NCBI GenBank assembly: GCA_964457935.1
Contig: CAYWFC010000009.1
Coordinates: 1-30,286, forward strand
DNA length: 30,286 nucleotides
Reading direction: 5' to 3'
Source: STF1-107 sp964457935
Lineage (GTDB): Bacteria; Bacillota; Clostridia; Christensenellales; UBA1242
Made by a program: the position numbers and the translations under genes. Of the stretch, positions 23,033-28,888 are shown one piece after another. Position 1 is the first letter of the stretch, and the number at the start of each line of letters is the position of its first letter. The notes under the pieces were generated by a model that saw nothing but the letters and a program-made list of their open reading frames with translations, was not told the DNA's origin and ran no database searches.

Positions 23033-23545
23033 ATGAGCGAATTCGTACAAATTTTCAGCGAAATGGGCTGGGTATGCGGTATATTATTATCTGTGGGTAT
23101 ATTATTTTGCATCATTGAGATATTTATCCCCGGATTGGGATTTTTCGGCATATCGGGCACAGTGCTGGTGATAGCGGGCATTATAGCCAGAATAGTGCAA
23201 GGGGCGAGCGCGACGCAGATAATCATCATGATAGGGTTATTTATCCTGATAGTGGCAGTATTATTCTTACTGATGTTATACAGTGCGCGGTACGGGCTAC
23301 TGGGGCGGACTGCCATAATAGAGAAAGGCACTGCTGTGTCGAAGAATTATTTCTTGCAGACGCGCAAACTAGAAAAACTCATAGGCAAGACTGGTGTCAC
23401 TGTCAATGAGATGAATCTAGGTGGCAAGATCCGCATAGGAGACACCGAATACAATGCCAGAACTTTGGACAACATCATACCAGAAGGCACCAAGGTCCAA
23501 GTCACCAAAATAGTCGATGGCGAGATAATCGTGAAGAGAGTATAG
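23033..23545 (+). CDS. nfeD: NfeD-like membrane protein
   Basis: Short-form NfeD partner of flotillins. The 170 residues have about three hydrophobic segments in the first 85 residues (GILLSVGILFCIIEIFIPGL, GFFGISGTVLVIAGIIARIV, IIMIGLFILIVAVLFLLMLY). A C-terminal OB-fold domain of the NfeD type follows (KTGVTVNEMNLGGKIRIGDT, IPEGTKVQVTKIVDGEIIVK). It lies 8 nt upstream of floA, the usual pairing, with AAAGG before the ATG. Confidence 0.9.
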   Translation: MSEFVQIFSEMGWVCGILLSVGILFCIIEIFIPGLGFFGISGTVLVIAGIIARIVQGASATQIIIMIGLFILIVAVLFLLMLYSARYGLLGRTAIIEKGTAVSKNYFLQTRKLEKLIGKTGVTVNEMNLGGKIRIGDTEYNARTLDNIIPEGTKVQVTKIVDGEIIVKRV

Positions 23546-23553
23546 GAGGATAT

Positions 23554-24582
23554 ATGAATACTTTATTGAATATTGGAATGCTTTTGAAAGTGCAGGTGGG
23601 CTGGTTTATCGCTTTGGGCGTATTCTTAGTCATCGTAGCACTATTGTTTGGCTTCGTGCCAATGAATGTATGGTTTAGAGCCATGGTGTCGGGCGCGTAT
23701 GTGTCTATGTTTAGGCTGATGGGTATGAAGCTCCGCAAACAAGACTACAAAACTATCGTAGCGCAGTACATTATAGCCAAAAAGGCTGGACTAGAGATCA
23801 AAATAGAAGACTTAGAGACTCACGCTATGGCTGGTGGTCGTGTAGACCAAGTGGTGGCTGCCATGGTATCAGCGCACAGTGCGAAATTTGACTTCACTAT
23901 AGACGAAGCAAGGGCTATAGACCTAGCAGGGCGTGACGTAGTAGACGCCGTAAACACTAGTGTACGACCACGTGTCATCACTACGCCAGAAGTAAATGCT
24001 ATGGCGAAGAATGGTATCGAACTAAAGGTAAAAGCCAGAGTGACAGTAAAGTCAAAATTGGACAGACAGATAGGTGGTGCTGACGAGCAGACCATTATAG
24101 CGCGTGTAGGCGAAGGCATCGTCGCTGCCGTAGGTAGTGCAGAGACCAACTACGAAATACTAGAAAATCCTAGCATCATATCTCAGCGTGTGTACAGCAA
24201 AGGTTTGGACAGAAATACAGCATTCGAGATATTGTCTATAGACATAGCAGACATTGATGTAGGCAGGAACATAGGTGCACAGCTAAAGATAGAAGAGGCC
24301 GAGGCGAAAAAGCGTGTATCTCAGGCAAAAGCAGAAGAGAGAAAAGCGCAAGCGCAGGCTGCTGAGCAAGAAATGAAAGCCAAGACCCAAGAGATGAGAG
24401 CATTGGTATTGGCGGCTGAGTCCGAAGTGCCAAAAGCAATGGCGCAAGCACTGAAAAACGGCACAATCAGTGTAATGGATTACCAAAAAATGCAAAATGT
24501 GGCAGCGGATACAAAGATGAGAAACTCATTCGCTGGCAAGGACGACAAGAAAGACGGTCCTGGCGAGGGTAGAAACTTCTAA
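23554..24582 (+). CDS. floA: Flotillin-like protein FloA
   Basis: SPFH-family scaffold protein of bacterial functional membrane microdomains. The 342 residues carry a membrane hairpin at about 16-38 (GWFIALGVFLVIVALLFGFV). The SPFH core follows (AVNTSVRPRVITTPEVNAMA, GIELKVKARVTVKSKLDRQI, GGADEQTIIARVGEGIVAAV). The C-terminal Ala/Glu/Lys coiled coil runs from about 240. FloA genes normally follow nfeD, as here. The stop overlaps the next ATG (TAATG). Confidence 0.96.
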   Translation: MNTLLNIGMLLKVQVGWFIALGVFLVIVALLFGFVPMNVWFRAMVSGAYVSMFRLMGMKLRKQDYKTIVAQYIIAKKAGLEIKIEDLETHAMAGGRVDQVVAAMVSAHSAKFDFTIDEARAIDLAGRDVVDAVNTSVRPRVITTPEVNAMAKNGIELKVKARVTVKSKLDRQIGGADEQTIIARVGEGIVAAVGSAETNYEILENPSIISQRVYSKGLDRNTAFEILSIDIADIDVGRNIGAQLKIEEAEAKKRVSQAKAEERKAQAQAAEQEMKAKTQEMRALVLAAESEVPKAMAQALKNGTISVMDYQKMQNVAADTKMRNSFAGKDDKKDGPGEGRNF

Positions 24583-25064
24583 TGTCTAGTACAGAACTGA
24601 TACTGCTGGTGGTACTGATATGTGTGCCGATCATCACTCTGGTGCTGGTGACTTTGGCTAAGAAAAACAAAGACAAAATGGACGCCAAAGCCAAGCAAGC
24701 CAAAGAAAAAGAACGTGTCAAAAATCTGACTGACGAGCAGAAAGAAATAGAAGCGCTGAAGAAAAAAATAGAATTTGACAAAAAATATGAGCAAATGCAG
24801 GCAGAAAAAGCAAAAACTGCCTCAGAAAATGCTCAAAATCCGATATCTACAGATACCGCGCCAAAAGATGACCGACCTGAGATGCCTGCTAGGCGTGTGG
24901 TGTCACCTGCTAGTCGTAGACAGCCAAGGTCAATGCCGTCTATGATGGATGATGAATTTTTCGATGACATTAACAATGCCGACAGTGTAGCGGACGAGAT
25001 ACAAAATATGTCACCTACTATGAAGGCTATAGTGTTTGGTGATTTATTGAAACCAAAAGATTAA
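24582..25064 (+). CDS. Single-pass membrane protein with coiled coil, unknown function
   Basis: A 160-residue protein of no family I recognise. Residues 4-25 form one membrane segment (TELILLVVLICVPIITLVLV), and about 27-80 a Lys/Glu/Ala coiled coil. Residues 82-125 are a proline-rich, probably disordered stretch. The end holds an acidic patch (MDDEFFDDINNADSVADEIQ) and the hydrophobic motif SPTMKAIVFGDLLKPK. Its start overlaps the floA stop by one base, so it is translationally coupled to floA; a role at the FloA assembly is inferred from this alone. Confidence 0.8.
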   Translation: MSSTELILLVVLICVPIITLVLVTLAKKNKDKMDAKAKQAKEKERVKNLTDEQKEIEALKKKIEFDKKYEQMQAEKAKTASENAQNPISTDTAPKDDRPEMPARRVVSPASRRQPRSMPSMMDDEFFDDINNADSVADEIQNMSPTMKAIVFGDLLKPKD

Positions 25065-25086
25065 TACACAATAAAAGGAGATAATT

Positions 25087-25578
25087 ATGAAAGATAGATT
25101 AGAAACAATACTAGTAGAAATAGCTACTGGAAAATACGACGTCGCTTCGTTAGATAAATTAGTCGGCGAAGACAAAGATGCAAGTATGCTGGACTTCGTG
25201 CAAGACGAAGACCTAGACGTATCTGACAAACTGCATTATATGCGTGTGGCTGAGACTATCTCAGATTGGCTATACAAAAACACCAAGGTTCTAAAGTATG
25301 TATTCGGTGAGTTTATGGGCAGATACTACGACGGCTACTCAGACGAAGAATACAACTCTGAATGGTTCGGTAGACATTTGACTCTAGAAGAAATAAGTAA
25401 TACTTGCTATATCGACCCTAAAGGACAGAAGAAAGTCGTGTCTAGAGAACTTATAAGAATAGTGAGAGATAAAGAAATAAAGAAATTCATAAAGTTTATA
25501 AATAATGAAAATATTGACCCTCAAGACTTTATTTACCTATCTCAGCATTATGTCAATTTTAATTACTTTACAGTATAA
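25087..25578 (+). CDS. Sigma-70 region 3.2/4-like protein lacking region 2
   Basis: A 163-residue protein. Residues 21-40 (SLDKLVGEDKDASMLDFVQD) align without gaps to the region 3.2 finger of primary sigma factors ([20 protein letters not shown]). Residues 98-105 (LTLEEISN) and 119-136 (SRELIRIVRDKEIKKFIK) resemble the region 4 helix-turn-helix (TLEEVGK... TRERIRQIEAKALRKLR). A DPKGQKK-type insertion sits in the turn, and YVFGEFMGRYYDG stands where LRFGLDDG is expected. Regions 1.2, 2 and 3.1 are absent. The SD is AAAGGAG, and a terminator follows. It may be an RNA polymerase-binding regulator or a decayed sigma paralogue. Confidence 0.7.
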   Translation: MKDRLETILVEIATGKYDVASLDKLVGEDKDASMLDFVQDEDLDVSDKLHYMRVAETISDWLYKNTKVLKYVFGEFMGRYYDGYSDEEYNSEWFGRHLTLEEISNTCYIDPKGQKKVVSRELIRIVRDKEIKKFIKFINNENIDPQDFIYLSQHYVNFNYFTV

Positions 25579-25580
25579 AA

Positions 25581-25618
25581 AGATATCCGCTATAATGGCG
25601 GATATTTCTATTATTTTA
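25581..25618 (+). terminator. Terminator of the nfeD-floA operon
   Basis: ATATCCGC 25583-25590 pairs with GCGGATAT 25598-25605 around TATAATG, followed by a T-rich tract broken by a few other bases. It starts two bases after the stop of the sigma-like gene. Confidence 0.7.
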
Positions 25619-25648
25619 TTGACCGCATCAAATATTAAATGTTATAAT
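25619..25648 (+). promoter_or_regulatory. Promoter of the gene at 25669
   Basis: TTGACC (25619-25624), an 18-bp spacer, then a perfect TATAAT (25643-25648). It begins where the preceding terminator tract ends. Confidence 0.75.
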
Positions 25649-25668
25649 GAAATCGAGAGGTACATATC

Positions 25669-26625
25669 ATGTCATTAATATTAATGATGCTCATTAGTCT
25701 TAGCGTTATAGTAGGTGCGATATCAATAGTGGTAACACTGATAAGTAAAAAAAATAAATTTAACAAAGAATTGTTTGAAAATATAAAATCACAAAATGGG
25801 GCTGATTTTGAAATAATTGTAAAAAGTGACAACTTTTTTTTGACAAAATCTGGTCCATTTTTCTTTTCTGATAGGCAGACTAAAACTTTTGGTGTAGATT
25901 TGTCTGGCAAAATTTATAAAGCAAAAGATGTGGTAAGTTACAAAATAATAAACAGTGTCACGCCACAAAAGGGCAGAGTCTATAATCAAAAAATAGTAAT
26001 ATATTTTCTAAAAGATGATAATCAAAATTACCTTCCTAGAATTGATTATTCAAATACACTAGAGATTTCATATCCTAATGAATTTGCTTATTCGACTTTA
26101 TCAAAAAAATATCAAGAAAGGCGACAAGAACTAAACAAAATTGTGATGGAATTAAATCATCTAACTAGAAGTAACATTGATGATTTTTATCTACAAAATA
26201 ATTTTGTCCCTACAGAAGAATATTTTGATGATTACCAATTATTTGCCTATGACAAAAACATCAAAAAGGTGGTAACAAAAGATACGACTGGTTTTTCCGT
26301 TATTTATGATATGCAAGATATCATACGTTATGAGATAAGGGAAGAGACAGAAAAATATTCTTCTCTGGGTGCGAGCGGGGCATTGTTTTCGTTTGGTGAA
26401 GGGAGTGCTGTGATTTTGAATGAAAAAACTACAAAAGTATGTAAATCATTAAGGCTATTACTTTTGGTAGACGGCAGAACGGATGAAATCACATGCGATG
26501 AGTTTGTCTTTATACAAGATTATGAAGCGGTGGTTGATTCTGATTATTATTTACAGCAAAAGGCGAAAATGCAACGTCTAATCAATATGATCGAATATGT
26601 CAAAACTAATATGAAAATATTTTGA
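25669..26625 (+). CDS. Membrane-anchored protein with two PH-like domains, unknown function
   Basis: A 318-residue protein with an N-terminal membrane segment (ILMMLISLSVIVGAISIVVT). Two similar beta-rich stretches follow, GVDLSGKIYKAKDVVSYKII and SVIYDMQDIIRYEIREET. The second continues with a Gly/Ser-rich turn (LGASGALFSFGEGSAVIL) and LRLLLLVDGRTDEITC. This resembles the domain of Bacillota proteins linked to DUF4428/PH-like folds, but I cannot confirm it. The gene uses more AT-rich codons than its neighbours, and has its own promoter and a GAGAGG site. Confidence 0.7.
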   Translation: MSLILMMLISLSVIVGAISIVVTLISKKNKFNKELFENIKSQNGADFEIIVKSDNFFLTKSGPFFFSDRQTKTFGVDLSGKIYKAKDVVSYKIINSVTPQKGRVYNQKIVIYFLKDDNQNYLPRIDYSNTLEISYPNEFAYSTLSKKYQERRQELNKIVMELNHLTRSNIDDFYLQNNFVPTEEYFDDYQLFAYDKNIKKVVTKDTTGFSVIYDMQDIIRYEIREETEKYSSLGASGALFSFGEGSAVILNEKTTKVCKSLRLLLLVDGRTDEITCDEFVFIQDYEAVVDSDYYLQQKAKMQRLINMIEYVKTNMKIF

Positions 26626-26782
26626 GCGAATTTCAGCAAAATAGAGTAATGATACACTAAACTGCATCACACTACAATATACATTTTGATTTTTGCATAC
26701 TTTTTTTATTTCTTATTTCAAAATAAATCCTAAAATTAAAGAAGAGTGAAAAACGAAAAGTGAAAAAAATAAAAGTACAAAC

Positions 26783-26811
26783 AAAAAAAATCCTCGCTGA
26801 CGCTTGGATTT
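26783..26811 (-). terminator. Terminator of ssrA
   Basis: Read on the minus strand, AAATCC pairs with GGATTT, with GC/GC pairs and mismatches inside, around the loop GTCA. Eight T residues follow. The plus-strand side is T-rich too, so it may also stop transcripts from the gene ending at 26625. Confidence 0.65.
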
Positions 26812-26819
26812 ATTTTGTT

Positions 26820-27175
26820 TGGTGGAGATGATGGGAATCGCACCCATGTCCAATGAAGTACCGGTGAATACACTACATGTTTAGTCGAGATTTAGGTTTG
26901 GCTCGCGGTGGGTATCTCGGCGACTCTAGCGCGAGCGAGTCTGAATAGTACTGCGCTATCGCAATCAGACAGTTTTGATAGCGCATTGACCGACCAATGA
27001 CGTCGCGGTCTAATCTGTCGGTAGAGATTAGGGCGACGGCTATAGCAACTAAGCGGCTACAGCTACTACTGAATTATTGTCGTTTAATTTAGAAAAAACG
27101 GGACTGTTTAGCGTAAGCCCACTACGACATGCGTATCCTACACGATCGCATCACTGTCGAAACTATGTCATCCCC
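26820..27175 (-). ncRNA. ssrA: Transfer-messenger RNA (tmRNA)
   Basis: The 5' end GGGGATG (27175-27169) pairs with the 3' acceptor strand CATCTCC (26830-26824), followed by encoded ACCA. TTTCGACAG near the 5' end and a 5-bp T stem (ATGGG/CCCAT) complete the tRNA-like half. The tag frame reads NDNNSVVAVAA and then TAG (27084-27049); the resume codon may be AAC or the preceding TTA. GC-rich pseudoknot-type stems fill 26880-27045. The total is about 356 nt. It rescues stalled ribosomes with SmpB, encoded about 6 kb upstream on the other strand. Confidence 0.95.
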
Positions 27176-27192
27176 ATGCATGCATCGTGTGG

Positions 27193-27253
27193 TAGGTGCA
27201 TATATTATATGTCTACCTATGTATAGTCTATGATAATTTTTCGTTTTAGTCAA
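27193..27253 (-). promoter_or_regulatory. Candidate ssrA promoter region with overlapping dyad
   Basis: On the minus strand, TTGACT (27253-27248) stands 17 bp from TAGACT (27230-27225). A perfect TATAAT lies at 27209-27204 but has no good -35. The TATAAT sits in the middle of an imperfect dyad, TAGGT...CATAT / ATATG...ACCTA (27193-27219). Either start would give a short 5' extension for RNase P to remove. Confidence 0.45.
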
Positions 27254-27312
27254 TAGATTTTAGAAATTTTCAAAAAAATCATTGATTTTTCAAACAAATT
27301 TCAAAAAAGGTA

Positions 27313-27341
27313 TTGAAATTATTTTAATTATGGTGTATACT
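27313..27341 (+). promoter_or_regulatory. Promoter of the gene at 27372
   Basis: TTGAAA (27313-27318), a 17-bp spacer, then TATACT (27336-27341). It is divergent from the ssrA promoter and separated from it by about 60 bases of AT-rich sequence. Confidence 0.75.
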
Positions 27342-27371
27342 AACACTGATTTTTAATTAAGGAGAATGATT

Positions 27372-28775
27372 ATGCAATTTTGGGACGCATTAGTTAATGT
27401 TTTGGCGATTATCGCCATTATCGGTGTGGGCGCTTTTGTAATGGTGTTTGTAGGTGACCTATTACTCAACGTCATCGACAATAGAAACGGTATTTTCTTC
27501 AAGCACAAGAAGACTGCTGACAAGCCACTCTTGAGCGAACAAGAATTCACCAACAAGTACATCGCTAACCAGCCTACTTATTTAATAGAGGATACCAAAG
27601 AGAGTATCTTAGACGAATCTGCTCGCATACAGAGAGACAATGAAGAAAAAGCTCTCCGCGAAGAAGAGAATTTGACTAACAAGTTAAATGACTTCAAGGC
27701 TATCAAAGAAGCTGAGGCTGAGCCTGTGGTAGAAGCAGAGAAAGAATTGAATATCAAACAAATCATGGACGCTGTGGACGACATCGCTGAGGACGTATTA
27801 GACGAAGAGAGAAGAAATCCTAGTGTGAGACCTTCTAGAAACGGCAAGACTATTGATGACTATTCTAGAGAATTGGATGAATTCATCAACAACAGTAGTT
27901 TTGAAGACGAGAAAGACGAAGAAGAGGTCATCGAGTCTGTCGTAGAAGCTGAACCTGTAGTGGAAGAAGTAGAAGAGCCTACAGTAGAAGAAGCAGAGCC
28001 AGTGGTAGAAGAGACTATCGCAGAACCTGTGGCAGAACCAGTAGTAACTGAGCCAGTGGCAGAGCCTGTAGTCGAAGAAACTGTAGTCGAAGAGCCAGTG
28101 GTGGCTGAACCTGTAGTAGAACAACCTGCAGAGGCTGAACCAGTGGTCGAAGAGCCAAAAGACGAAGAGCCAAAAGATGAAGGCAATCTAATCGAGAAAC
28201 CTGACGAGATAGAGAATGCAGAAGAATTGAAGGCTGAGTATGAGAAGATTTTGGCTGAGACTGCGCAAGCAAAAGAAGAATTAGAAAAAATCAAGGCTGA
28301 GATAGAGAGTGCCAAGGCTACTCCTGCACCAGTGGTAAATCAATTCGCCACTGAGGAAGAGTATGAAGAAAGAATTGCTATGCTCGAAGAGAGACTAAAA
28401 GAAGCAAAGAAAGACTTCAAACAAAACGCAAAAGAATACAAGCCACTAGAGAAAGTGCGCAAAACTCTCGAGAAAGACAAGACTAAACTCCGCAGAAGAG
28501 AAGCCATCGTCGCTAAGAAGAAAGTAGAACTCTACGGCGTAAACAACTTTGTGGACATTGACCAAGAAAAGGCTGAGAAATTGTCTAATGAATTGGAATT
28601 GCTAGACGGCTTGAGACTATCAGTGAGTCATTGCGAAGAAGTAATGGAAGCAAACAAAGAGAGATTCCCAATACTAGAAAAGACTAATATGATACTCAGA
28701 AAGAATATCGAGAACATCGAGAGCGACTTGGCGAAAGCAAAAGAAGACTATGAAAACTTCAAGTCAAAGAAGTAA
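27372..28775 (+). CDS. Membrane-anchored coiled-coil protein with Glu/Pro/Val repeat linker
   Basis: A 467-residue protein of no family I recognise. It has one N-terminal membrane segment (about 7-36, VNVLAIIAIIGVGAFVMVFV). An acidic charged region follows, then a low-complexity linker at about 190-272 built from EPVVEE/EPVAEP units. The rest is a long Lys/Glu coiled coil from about 285. The ATG at 27372 lies 7 nt after AAGGAG; the one at 27366 is only 1 nt away from it. The layout recalls ZipA- or FtsY-like anchored proteins with acidic linkers, but function is unknown. Codons resemble the ribosomal genes, hinting at high expression. Confidence 0.8.
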   Translation: MQFWDALVNVLAIIAIIGVGAFVMVFVGDLLLNVIDNRNGIFFKHKKTADKPLLSEQEFTNKYIANQPTYLIEDTKESILDESARIQRDNEEKALREEENLTNKLNDFKAIKEAEAEPVVEAEKELNIKQIMDAVDDIAEDVLDEERRNPSVRPSRNGKTIDDYSRELDEFINNSSFEDEKDEEEVIESVVEAEPVVEEVEEPTVEEAEPVVEETIAEPVAEPVVTEPVAEPVVEETVVEEPVVAEPVVEQPAEAEPVVEEPKDEEPKDEGNLIEKPDEIENAEELKAEYEKILAETAQAKEELEKIKAEIESAKATPAPVVNQFATEEEYEERIAMLEERLKEAKKDFKQNAKEYKPLEKVRKTLEKDKTKLRRREAIVAKKKVELYGVNNFVDIDQEKAEKLSNELELLDGLRLSVSHCEEVMEANKERFPILEKTNMILRKNIENIESDLAKAKEDYENFKSKK

Positions 28776-28814
28776 TCGCTGAGCAAAAAACAGAAAACAA
28801 ATTAGATATTGAAG

Positions 28815-28842
28815 AAAAATCGTGCTTTTGCGCGATTTTTTT
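28815..28842 (+). terminator. Terminator after the coiled-coil gene
   Basis: AAAAATCGTGC 28815-28825 pairs with GCGCGATTTTT 28830-28840 (one G-U) around TTTT and continues into two more T residues, a seven-T run in all. Confidence 0.85.
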
Positions 28843-28873
28843 GTGAAAAAACATATACTTTGATACTTTTTTG

Positions 28874-28882
28874 TGCTATACT
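28874..28882 (+). promoter_or_regulatory. Extended -10 promoter of argS
   Basis: TGCTATACT (28874-28882) is an extended -10 box. TTGATA at 28860 is too close (11 bp) to be its -35. The -10 ends 6 bases before the argS ATG, so the transcript would start at or next to the start codon. Confidence 0.55.
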
Positions 28883-28888
28883 AGGCGT

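Noticed and set aside
27860..28315. Minus-strand Ser/Thr/Gly-rich frame of 151 codons (TTGSA repeats)
   Set aside because: It is the antisense of the EPVV repeat linker of the gene at 27372; the repeats keep it open by chance.
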